A DNA stretch of 64,000 bases, from positions 4,624,001-4,688,000 of the forward strand of contig NC_092665.1 in assembly GCF_032118995.1 (NCBI RefSeq). Reading direction: 5' to 3'. A program made the translations under genes and the position numbers. This DNA comes from Asterias amurensis (Eukaryota > Echinodermata > Asteroidea > Forcipulatida > Asteriidae). A model generated the notes under the pieces. That model had not been told where the DNA came from. It saw only the letters and a program-made list of their open reading frames with translations, and made no database searches. Positions 43,391 through 52,927 of the stretch are shown one piece after another (within the stretch, counting starts at the first letter, position 1; each line of letters opens with the position of its first letter).

Positions 43391-43970
43391 AAAATTTCAT
43401 GTCGAGAATTAACGTTTAGAAATTAGTTTTGTTGCGCATTTAATTTAAATTGCCAATTCCAATTAGTTTCGGAATTAAGGTGCTCAAAAGTGGCGTGGAA
43501 CCCCCCTTCAAGTGCGAGTGATTCGCGCCGTTGAATATTTTTATGTTTTGATAAAAGTTTTAATTTACAGCATGTACATTGTGTTTGCGAAGAATGCACA
43601 TGTCATGAACGTATCTTTTAAATATCTTCTTAGAAATAATTAACATTATTCATTATTGGGCGTTTCATGCCAAGCTGTCAATCACCCTAGACTCAAGCTT
43701 CAGATTGTCTGGGGTATTTATAAATTGATATTTGTTTCTTTGGTTAATATTATTAAACAAGCAAAGTTGTCTTTGATTTTAAAAACATTTTTGGCACATA
43801 TTTGCTGAAATTGTTTGATGCAGCTTCATTTTTTTCAGTATAAATAAGAATTTTAAGTTTGATATATAGTATAACTCTTTCCTTGCTATCTCTGTCCAAC
43901 ATGTAAAATAAGTTTAAGTTTGAAAAATAGTATAATAGATATTAAATTTGCATCGGTGATAAAGAATATT
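43391..43970. other. AT-rich stretch without recognisable features
   Basis: I see no gene or named repeat. Poly-A tracts and TTTAAATT-type sequence predominate. Confidence 0.4.
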
Positions 43971-43987
43971 AATTTTGTGTTTTTACC

Positions 43988-44192
43988 CATATACACTGAT
44001 GTGGGTTACCCGAGTTCTGTGAAAAAATCACAGGCATATGATAAAAGCAGTGTCATGGCAACTAGTTGGTATGACACTGCTTTAGAATTGCAATGGTCGT
44101 TGGTTCGAATCCCACCTGAGTAATATTTTTTTCACAGAACTCGGGTAAATACTGGGTATGCAGTGCTAAAACACACATCGGGGTATATGGGT
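43988..44192 (+). repeat. Palindromic repeat with tRNA-like centre
   Basis: The arms ACCCGAGTTCTGTGAAAAAA and the inverse TTTTTTTCACAGAACTCGGG enclose TGGCAACTAGTTGG (A-box-like) and GTTGGTTCGAATCCCACC (B-box). The outer segments ACCCATATACAC and GGGGTATATGGGT also pair. This looks like a tRNA-derived repeat, not a functional tRNA, because the acceptor and anticodon stems do not form. Confidence 0.65.
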
Positions 44193-44345
44193 TCCCCACC
44201 CCCCCCCAAAAAAAAATAAATAAATAAATACCCCCCCCCCCCCAAAAAAAAAAAAAAAGTATATATATATATATAAAAAACAATATATATGTACAAATAA
44301 TATTAATAGTAATAATAATAATAATAATATTAATAATAATAATAC
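44193..44345. repeat. Low-complexity C/A/TA/AAT tracts
   Basis: Successive runs: C8, A9 with (AAAT)n, C14, A15, (TA)n, then (AAT)n. Frames across it, including a 148-codon one on the minus strand, are not genes. Confidence 0.85.
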
Positions 44346-44474
44346 TCCCCAGGGAGCTGAGAAACATTAAAAAGGGACTGTTATTGGTCCTATGACCAGG
44401 GCACTCAGTAAGCGCATTGATACGGTTATTGTGAAATGCGCTATATAAGAATTTGTTATTATTATTATTATTAT
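44346..44474 (+). repeat. SINE 3' end
   Basis: CTCCCCAGGGAGCTGAGAAA ... GAAATGCGCTATATAAGAAT followed by (TTATTA)n. The GCGCTATATAAG tail is shared with the SINE at 5556-5960. Confidence 0.65.
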
Positions 44475-44984
44475 AAAAGAGTAAAAATAAAATAAAATAA
44501 AATAACAAGATAAACTATTATATTCGTCCCACAAGTTTGAGTTACGAGTGTTACTGTATATACCAGCCAAATCAGTAAAATATTGCGTAAGTTAATGCAT
44601 GTATTAAAGAAGCCTTCAAAAAAGTGTTATTGTATTAAAGAAGCCTTCAAAAAAAGTGTTATTAAATGAGTGTTGCAAGAAGAGTTCTTTTTAAAGCAAA
44701 ATATATCGTCGCTCTTTACGAACCAACAAAACAGCCACTTCAGATGAAATATGGGTTACGAGAAAATCGGGTTTTACGAAATGGGAGTATTGAAACGCTA
44801 AATTTTAGAGGTTTATACTCACAATTTCTTGCAAAAATTTCCAGGATGGTTGCAAAGGGTTTACTTTTAACAGAACACGTGAATCTTTTATCGGTACTTT
44901 AGTTTGAATTGAGATAATTAAAAGTAATTAACTCTTTCGGTTCGTAAAAGCATGTTTTACTGTGCACGCAATCTATTAGATTGA

Positions 44985-45235
44985 ATTGTCAATCTTTCAC
45001 AGATTGCCGTTGGGGTACAATCTGTCCGGATTGAAAATCAATCTTTATTTAGAGTGAAAATTTTCAATCTAAAACGATTGGAATTTCAAACTATTAGATT
45101 GAATATTTCAATAAATTTTCAATCGAATTTGGATTGAAAAAAATTCAAGCTTGACTGAGATTGAACTATTTCAATCTAATAGTTTGAAATGTTCAATCAT
45201 TAAAAGATTGAACATTCTCAGTCCAAATCAGTATT
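44985..45235. repeat. Cluster of CAATCTAA / TTAGATTG inverted motifs
   Basis: More than a dozen copies of ATTGAA / TTCAATCT in both orientations are packed into 250 bp. A comparable cluster lies at 49960-50110. Each cluster lies beside TTTTACGAA / TTCGTAAAA motifs (44772, 44943; 50147, 50187) in opposite order, so the pair could be subterminal regions of one 5-kb element. Confidence 0.45.
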
Positions 45236-45249
45236 GGAAGTCAACATAC

Positions 45250-46140
45250 ACAAGTTGTACAATTTAACAAAAATTCCATGTCCACAGAACAGTATTCTTA
45301 ATTCAATGCATTGTTGCTTTAATTCAATTCAATTCGATTCAGTACATTAAACTCAATAAATACATTCAATTCAAGTAACACAGTAAATTACAATTAAGTT
45401 TAGGCAGTCCCCAGCTATTAATTGCTTGAAATGGGTTAATGATCTTGATTAATTACTTAGGCCCAATTTCATAAAGCTGCTTAGACAACGAATTGCTTAA
45501 CAGTTTTCTGCGTAGCAAAATTGTACAGGGTACCAGTAAAAAATGGTACATGTGAGATGGTTTCTTTGCTGGAAACCACGATTTTGCTGTGCTAAGCTAC
45601 TTTTCACTGACTTCACTGACTTCACTTAATTCAATTTCAGTAAAAAAAAACTCCCCTCAGTTTTGAACTGTTTTAAGTCCAATACTTTTATATTACCAAC
45701 TAAATATTTCTCATGTTAAGCTCCAAAAAGATCATTTCGACAAACTCTTTTTGAGGAATAGTTTAAACAGGGAGCAGGGGATGAACAAAACAATTAAAAG
45801 CTCCCATGTTGATGCTCGCTCTGTACACAAATTGTAGTGAGCATTTTGTTGCAATAATTTACACAAATAATAGATCAAAACAAAATGTTCATCGTTTACC
45901 TTTTTGAACCAACCTATGCCTCAAACCATTTTACTTTTATTCTCAATCCCACTGGCCACAACACAATAGTAAAATAATATTATTAAAAAGTTCAAAATTC
46001 TAAAAATTTAAGATTATTTTTCCAAAAAAATCATGTTTTAATTATACACTCTCAGCAGTTCCAACAAACGTTAATGAGTCAATAATGCAGGGTTTTAACT
46101 TGTTTTATTGAGGTCTTGAGTACTTTAAGGAGGCTTATCA
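45250..46140. other. AT-rich stretch with one decayed repeat
   Basis: Only a degraded GGCCCAATTTCATAAAGCTGC piece (45468-45600) is recognised. No gene is seen. Confidence 0.4.
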
Positions 46141-46266
46141 CTACACCAAACATCATGGTAACACAGATGGAGATAACCTGGCCATATCTATGTCAATAGT
46201 TTTTTTCCTACCTGAATTAAAGACTGTCTGACAAAGTTCATATGCAGACAAACTGCAAGTACCTAC

Positions 46267-48470
46267 TGGTTTGTTAAGAATGAGGTGCCACAAGGCACTC
46301 GATCTGCTGCTACTGCTGCACGATCCATATTTGGACTGGTTCTTGTTTACTGATCTATGCAGCAAGTATACCAGGGAACCGAGTCTACACAGATAGATCC
46401 TCTGGGAAATAAAAGAAACAAAGTGTACACACTATTAAAGGTTGCACAGAATGGTGACAAAAAATTAGCAGGTTTTGTGTGAAATCAATCTTTTTTGTTA
46501 CTCAAAAAAGCGTTCTTATAAGCTGTAGGCAAATTGTACAGCTTAGTTATCACACAAGCCGGAGCGGAATACGGAAAATATAGCGCTTCTGCGTGAGTTG
46601 ATATGGGACGCAGAAACGCTATATTTTCCGTATTTCCACGAGCGCGCGTGTGATACTGATTTATCTTCAAGCAAACTTGGCGCATAACATCGAACACACA
46701 ATACGCAGGTAGTGATATTAGCCGTGCAATATAGGTTTTTATCACCACTCCATTCTGCGAATCTGATTGGAGGATTAGTGCGTACTTGAAGATAAAAGAA
46801 CTTAATGTACATTCAAAAGTGGTGCTTTTGCATCAAATGCTGATCATCGTATGCATTGCTTGAAGTTTGCTTGAAAATAAATTTGATATCACAAGCGCGC
46901 TCATGGAATACAGAAAAAATATAGCGCTTCTGCGTCCTATCCAACTCGGCCTTCAGCCTCGTTGGATAAGGGACGCAGAAGCGCTATATTTTTCCATTTT
47001 CCACGAGTGCACGAGTGATAACTTAAAATGCATCAACTATACCCAAATCTAAATTTGATTAAGCCCCATTTCATACTTCCTGCGAATTCGACACAAATGT
47101 CGACGTCACAAATGCACAACAAATAATTTGCACCAGTTGAAATGTGTTCAACTCTTGCAAAACATTTCCAGCGAAAACAGGGATGTGCCGTCAAAATTCA
47201 CTCCACATTCCCAATCGCAGGTTACGTCTTGTGTTGAAGTCGTAACTATTTGAGGCGCGACTAGTCAAATAGTAAAATTCACTAGTTGCCTGCAGGCTAA
47301 TTACGCCGCTACGTTACTTACTGTTTCTATCCTCGAAAGATGCTCTTGCACTACTTGATATTCATTCTTCCCAATTTCAATTAGTGCATCTCAAACACCA
47401 CTCCACTTAATAGTAATAAAATTGTCTTGCTCTTCTTTAACAGGAGTCCAGGTTCTAAGTTGATCTGTAGGACAAAATGTAACGCACTTGCAACTTTAAA
47501 TTAAGATGAAAAGAGAGTATAAAGATTATGTTATTTATACTTCCAGAATAGTGTAATTAAGAAACAGATGCAACCTACAACTAACACAGAAATGCATTGC
47601 ATTTTAAAATAAATATGAAGGTACAAATAAGATTAACAGAAAAGTCACTACAGAAACTTGATCAAAACCGAAACAACACTTTATATGAAACCTTATTTGG
47701 TGATTTAAATAACTGCTGGGTGTGGTAATAACATCCGGTGAGGGGCTTGGTCTTTCAACATCCTAGCCTGAGCCATTACTGATGACCACCCCCTCCCCAT
47801 TCTATCATCTTGAAAACTATGTCAACACAAATGATTATCTTACCAACTCAGCTCTGGATAGTCTTGGAAACCTGTAATCTCTGAAAAATAAATTCAAATA
47901 ATAACTTTTTAATAAGTAATAATTATGCTCAGCCTGAGTACTGTTTGAGATTCATCATGGATGGATCACATTGACTCTTTAGTCTTATATTATTATATAT
48001 AGAGGTAAGGAGATAACAAGGTGGAAGGAAGTTTTTGAACAACATGTTGAGAGTTGACAAAGTATGCCCTACATGGTAACCATGGGCGCCGCCATCTTGA
48101 ACTATTGTTTACTTTTTTTCCGCTTTCGGCATCTGATCTGTCATGTTTGTACATTTTTGTTGTTTTAAAATAAATTCATTATTATTATTTTGTGACTGAC
48201 CTTGAACGAAATAAAACCAAGCTAAATAAAACCAAGTAAGAAAAGGACAGCACATATTAAATAATGCCTACGATTTTTGAAAGGAAAACTAGGATAGGAG
48301 AAGCTCAACTTGACTAGCCCCATAAATCGGTCCAATCCACTCCGTATCCTTGATAGTGGATTGGACCGATTTAAGGGGCTAAACTTGACATGACTTGACT
48401 TACGTGTGTACACTGCATCAACAACCAGGAACACACAGCTGTCGTAACGTACGTACTCAACACTAAACAT
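46267..48470 (-). CDS. Candidate 5' exons of an unidentified membrane protein gene
   Basis: Three minus-strand segments have good splice borders and compatible phases: 48404-48470 (ATG start, donor GTAAGT), 47844-47880 (acceptor TTTTTCAG, donor GTAAGA) and 46267-46399 (acceptor CCCAGAG, donor GTAGGT). Exon ends are phase 1, 2 and 0. Joined they give about 78 residues: MFSVEYVRYDSCVFLVVDAV, then ITGFQDYPELSW, then IYLCRLGSLVYLLHRSV and a Ser-rich stretch. An in-frame stop precedes the ATG. I recognise no family, and later exons were not found. The agreement of phases is the main support; chance cannot be excluded. Confidence 0.4.
46553..46645. repeat. Hairpin ATATAGCGCTTCTGCGT family, copy 1
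   Basis: AATACGGAAAATATAGCGCT pairs with AACGCTATATTTTCCGTATT around GTGAGTTGATATGGGACG. It is flanked by GTTATCACACA / TGTGATACT, so the repeat may be somewhat longer. Confidence 0.7.
46895..47022. repeat. Hairpin ATATAGCGCTTCTGCGT family, copy 2
   Basis: The arms AAAAAATATAGCGCTTCTGC / GCAGAAGCGCTATATTTTTC meet at CTCGGCCTTCAGCCTCG. The copy is flanked by CACAAGCGCGCTCATGG and CCACGAGTGCACGAGTG. Confidence 0.7.
47220..47325. repeat. Short dispersed repeat shared with 54475-54570
   Basis: TAACTATTTGAGGCGCGACTAGTC...ATTCACTAGTTGCC recurs, diverged, at about 54490-54545 (AGTTATTTGAGGCGAATAGTC...TTCCACTAGTTGCC). Confidence 0.45.
48303..48388. repeat. Small hairpin
   Basis: TAGCCCCATAAATCGGTCCA pairs with GGACCGATTTAAGGGGCTA around TCCGTATCCTTGATAG. 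No second copy is seen in the window. Confidence 0.65.
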
Positions 48471-48774
48471 TTTATAATACTACCACAGGGAAAGTCGTGT
48501 ATTGTCGACAGCGGTGTTTATTACTGAGCTACTCTGTAGTGGTTTTTCTGCCAAAAGCGTTATTTCTACCTCCATGGTTAAACTTAGAACAAAAAGTAAC
48601 ATTCGTAGGCCTGTACATGGTGGCAATATTTACAAAATCAAAATGTATAGGTTTACCTACACAAACAGTACTCACATTCCAAAACACGGTTTTGCCTCGT
48701 CGTCGAATCATGGTCGAACTCCAAACGTGACTGTATCTTGCTCACGGCGTACATCAACGGGTCTTTTACTTCAG

Positions 48775-49620
48775 TAAATCCGCCATCGTCAAGCATTCCC
48801 ACATCGCTGACCACCGAGTGAACTGGGATGCTGCTGAAATCATCGCTCCCATCCAGGCGTGGCACCCTAGACGCATTAGAGAGGCCATCGAGATCCACAA
48901 GCATGACACGTCCCCGTACCCCAAGACATCGGCTTCCACATCAGCGACATCTGGCTCCCCCTTCTCCCGACCAATGGATCTTCTATATCCACAGTCACCC
49001 CCTAGGCCCCAACCATTAGACTGCTTTGGGTCATCTATACCCTCAGTCACCTAGGCCCCACACCCTCACTATCCCCTGTGCTTGTTCCTACCAAAGATTA
49101 TAGAGCGCCGCAAGGCGCAAGATGCGGAACTGAAGCTTTATCTATTGTTGGAACGTGAAATACGCATGGGCGCCATTTCAGCAAGTGAATGTTTTGTTTC
49201 CCATTGATAGGAATGGTCATTGTCTGCACTGAACTGCACTGATCTTTTGTTGTATCAAAAGAGTTACTTGCCGAAATGGTATCCAGTGGGATTTCACATT
49301 TCAGCCCGAGTTCCGCATCTTGCGCCTTGCGGCGCTCTATAATCTTTGGTTCCTACTGACACGGTTCAGTGAGCACACACCCCCCACACAACCCCCAAGG
49401 CTCCACAACAGGTTTCACCACGCATCATCGAGTTCACTTCCCGCCTACATTTCCCGCCTTCGTGCATCACCGCTGATCCACCACCTAGTACTTAAGCAGC
49501 ATGCAGCATCAGAGTCCAGCATTCTCCAGAAGACGATCAGAGCATACTGATCGAAACGTCGAGTTAACCCAACGGTTCTTTTCAGAACCACCCCAACTCA
49601 TTTAGAGATTGTTATTACAT
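48775..49620 (+). pseudogene. Penelope-like retroelement 3' fragment split by a hAT MITE
   Basis: From 48777 the plus strand reads KSAIVKHSHIADHRVNWDAA, then PIQAWHPRRIREAIEIHKHD, and in another frame VPQDIGFHISDIWLP. This is the C-terminal pattern of Penelope-like polyproteins (S-A-[IV]-..-H...D[HN]..[IV][ND]W, R-R-[IV]-[RK]-E-A-I-x-I, [NQ]-x-D-x-G-[FY]). The fragment has frame changes and lacks reverse transcriptase, so it is a truncated copy. It is interrupted at 49092-49348 and continues with a short 3' region to about 49620. Confidence 0.6.
49092..49348. mobile_element. hAT-type MITE with 8-bp target duplication
   Basis: The ends CAAAGATTATAGAGCGCCGC and the perfect inverse GCGGCGCTCTATAATCTTTG are flanked by GTTCCTAC on both sides (49084-49091 and 49349-49356). 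The 257-bp interior has no frame. The 8-bp duplication and CA...TG ends fit hAT. Confidence 0.85.
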
Positions 49621-49959
49621 GGTGTTACCGCAAACTCTTCTATATCTTTTCTCCACCATGCAAAGTTTCAAATCCTACTTACTTCAGTTAGTTACGCGGT
49701 AACGAAGCAGAAGCACTGCCATCTTTCTCCGTCCCCGGCCCTAGAATTCCGCGGAGATCAAGCCATTTTTACTGGTATTTGCTGCACATTAATGTGCGAA
49801 TTCACTCACACACACACACACAAACAAAAATGGCGGCAGTTAAAAAAGAAATTGTGACCGAAATTCTTCGTCACGTGATTAGTGGTTTTGTTTTTTATTG
49901 GTCCGATTTCTCAATTTATTTGTTAATGCAGCCTTTTGATTGGTTCAAGTTTTCAATCG

Positions 49960-50215
49960 CATTATAGATTGACACAAAATTGAGACGGCTTTCAATCTTT
50001 TTCACGATTGGGACTTGGATTTTGCGCAAGACGGGAATTTCAAGCGTTTTCAATTGTTTTCAGTCTAAATTCAATCTATAAGACTCAATCGCTTCAAAGA
50101 TTGGAATTTTCAATCGTTAGAATTAAGAGAGTGTACTGCGTGAAGGTTTTACGAACTGTGGTGCGCGTACTATTTTGTCACTTCGTAAAACTAGTGTAAA
50201 GAAAAATATCATTCA
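49960..50215. repeat. Second cluster of ATTGAA/TTCAAT motifs with TTTTACGAA
   Basis: Mirror partner of 44985-45235: dense TTCAATC / GATTGA motifs, then GTTTTACGAACTG and CTTCGTAAAAC. Confidence 0.4.
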
Positions 50216-50950
50216 CATGGTAATGTTTCACGAACTGACGAAGCGGTAGTTTCGCCCCAATCTTTTATGAATCAGTTGAACTTTATTTGCAGCTCTGCTT
50301 TGTTGACGTCCCCAAATATCACAACGATGATTTAAAAAACCTATTAACCTAAACAACAAAATGAAAGTAGTTTGAAATGCGTACCGAATAATATGGACTT
50401 AGTAACATTATTGGAGAAAATGTTGTTTCAAAATCAATGTTTGGTTTTCAAAACTGCCCCATACTAGATGGATCCTGTGGTGTATTTACGTGGAGAAATA
50501 CTTATTAAGTGTCAGAGTAGCCTAGCACACAATAGCTGCCATTTTGAGAAGTGGTTTATTCACATAACCTTTGACCTGTATACATACATGCATGCATACA
50601 TGGACATGTATACATACATGGACTGTGCACTTTATTCATGAGCCGTTCATAAAGTAGTGCCACAGTGATACATTACACTTCCTCCTCACTAATTATGAAG
50701 TGATGTAAATGTTCAGCAGTTTACTTTTAATTATTCATAAAGTTCTGGAAAATACACATGTAGTTTGTTGCACTCCTTATATCAGGATAGTAAGAATTCT
50801 TGTTTTGTTTTGCATGGCATTTTTTTTTTTTTTTTTTTTAACATAACACTGAACTAGAACTATCAACTCTAATTTGGGGTACATATTTTTAAAACAAACA
50901 TGAGAAATAAATCAACTGTTTCACTCCACTTTGCTTTGTTTCTGTTCTTG
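50216..50950. other. Unassigned stretch with long T run
   Basis: It contains CATACATG-type short repeats (50580-50630) and a T19 run at about 50821-50839. No gene is recognised. Confidence 0.4.
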
Positions 50951-50959
50951 AGACTAAAG

Positions 50960-52440
50960 GTTCAGTTTATCTGGAGGTTTGCGTTGACGTGATGGATAGC
51001 GATGTTCACGCACTGGGGACCTAACTGGCACTAGAGTTTTAGGGTTTTGTGTCTCTTCATCATAAGAGGGTTGCGCGCCTGTTGATGGAGTTGTCGCTAT
51101 CTATGGTGCTAGTTCTTGTGGTTGATCAATGTCAGGGGTAACACCTGTATCAGAATCCAAAATCTGGTCGATATGTCTGCGCCAAATCATATCTGGCCCT
51201 ACGCGCACTTCATACGACAGGGGACCGTTTCGAGAGTGCACAACACCAAGAATCCACTCTTCTCTGCCTCGATAATCGCGAACTGAGACTGTCTGTCCAA
51301 CCTGAAGCTCTCGTGTTGTACTAGCGGAACTATGTGCAGCTGTCTGGTCCGTTTGTTTGTCACTAACACGGCGGCGAATATCCGGTTTCAAAATATCCAA
51401 GCGAGATCTAAGCTGTCGCTTCATGAATAGCACAGCAGGCGATTGTCCTGTTGTACTGTGAGGTGCACTTCTGTAAGCAAGAAGAAAGTTAGCGAGTTTT
51501 GCTGATGTTGATCCTTTCTCCCCCGCCATAGATTTTAGAGCTTGCTTAAAAGTCTGTACAAATCGTTCAGCCAGCCCATTGGTTGCTGGATGGTACGGAG
51601 CAGATCGGATGTGTTTGATACCATTGCTCTTGAGGAAAATTTGGAATTCCTCAGACGTGAACTGGGGCCCATTATCGCTAACAAGCTGTTCGGGAACTCC
51701 ATTGCGTGAGAAAATGTCACGAAGAAAATCAATGGTCTGAGTTGTGTTCGATGATTTGGTACACACAACCTCTGGCCATTTTGAGTGTGCATCCATGACC
51801 ACTAGGTACATTTGTCCAAGGAACGGTCCGGCATAATCAATATGGATGCGTTGCCATGGGGTCGTTGGCCATTCCCATGTATGGAGTGGTGCTGAAGTTG
51901 GATTACGCTGAACTCTTTGGCATCCAGAGCATCCTTTGGCAATTTGTTCAATATCATGATCAATCCCAGGCCACCAAGCATAGCCTCGTGCGAGTGTTTT
52001 CATTTTCACAACACCGAGGTGCCCTGAATGTAACTCATCAAGGACTTTCTTGCGAAGCTTGGACGGAATTACGACGCGTAGTCCCCACATAAGGCATCCC
52101 TCATGTACAGAGAGTTCATTTCTGCGTGTATGAAATGGTGCAAGGACGGAGTCGTGAGTGTGAGGCCACCCTTTCATGGTATACTCACGAGCCTGGGCGA
52201 CTGTCAAATCATATGCTGTCTCCCGAGCTACTTGTGAAGATATCACTGGCAAAATTTCGAGTTGTGAGACATAGAGAAGATTATCTGGGTCACTGTACTC
52301 ATGAGTGACCTCTGGCAATGGCAATCTCGACAGTCCATCGGCATTACAATGCTTCGCTGTATTTTTGTATTCAATGTCATAGTCATGACTCCCAAGAAAT
52401 GTTAGTGCTTCAATGGGATGGGGGTATGCCCAACATAATT
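50960..52440 (-). mobile_element. Ty3/gypsy-type LTR retrotransposon pol fossil (RNase H end plus integrase)
   Basis: One long minus-strand frame (51101-52324) encodes an integrase. It has a zinc-binding HHCC region (HSGHLGVVKM ... CSGCQRV) followed by the DDE core (HIDYAGPF, DNGPQFTSEEF, GLAERFVQTFKQALKS) and a C-terminal segment (RDYRGREEWILG). Similarity continues upstream into an RNase H tail (IEYKNTAKHCNADGLSRLP, to about 52440) and downstream to about 50960. This order is that of Ty3/gypsy elements of the K02A2.6/Mag type. Protease, reverse transcriptase, gag and LTRs are not seen, so it is a truncated, incomplete copy, although the integrase part itself still looks whole. Age cannot be judged without LTRs. 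Confidence 0.88.
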
Positions 52441-52927
52441 CTAACCAAGTTGTAGCATAGCGCCCTCTATTGACTTGTTGTCATACAGGTTTATTATTCA
52501 AAGGTTAAAGTTCAGAGGTGAATAAAGAACAAGGATCCATCTTGATTCACGTTGCAACTCAAACATCTACGTTTTATAGCTTCCATATTTCTCTACCTTT
52601 GTTTCGAAATATTATACAAGTAGCCTTTGCCGGAAACCCATGACACCTTGATACTTTTTGAACTTTTCTCAAACACACTTCACACACTGTATGGTCCCAT
52701 TTTCTTCCTTCGTATTTTTAAATCCATGATTGGTGCATTAAACTTGGTTGTTTTATCTTGTTGAAAGCTTCTGCAGTTGTGCCACGATGTAGGCTACTGT
52801 TGCAAATTATACACCATTGATTTACACAACTTTGTTTTAGGGTAGGGATTTCTTCCTCTCGCCCGCCGCCATTGCATTTTTTTTTTGCACAGCAGCCACG
52901 GCTTGTTGTTTACGTCGGAGCACGTGC
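52440..52927. other. Unassigned stretch
   Basis: I see no gene or repeat apart from a T-run at 52876-52885. The left edge (AGCGCCCTCTATTGAC) is where the retroelement similarity stops. Confidence 0.4.

Noticed and set aside
44053-44120. tRNA gene
   Set aside because: Only box-like motifs are present, inside a palindromic repeat; no cloverleaf can be drawn.
44062-44508. 148-codon minus-strand frame
   Set aside because: Runs through poly-C, poly-A, (TA)n and (AAT)n tracts and a SINE tail; not coding.
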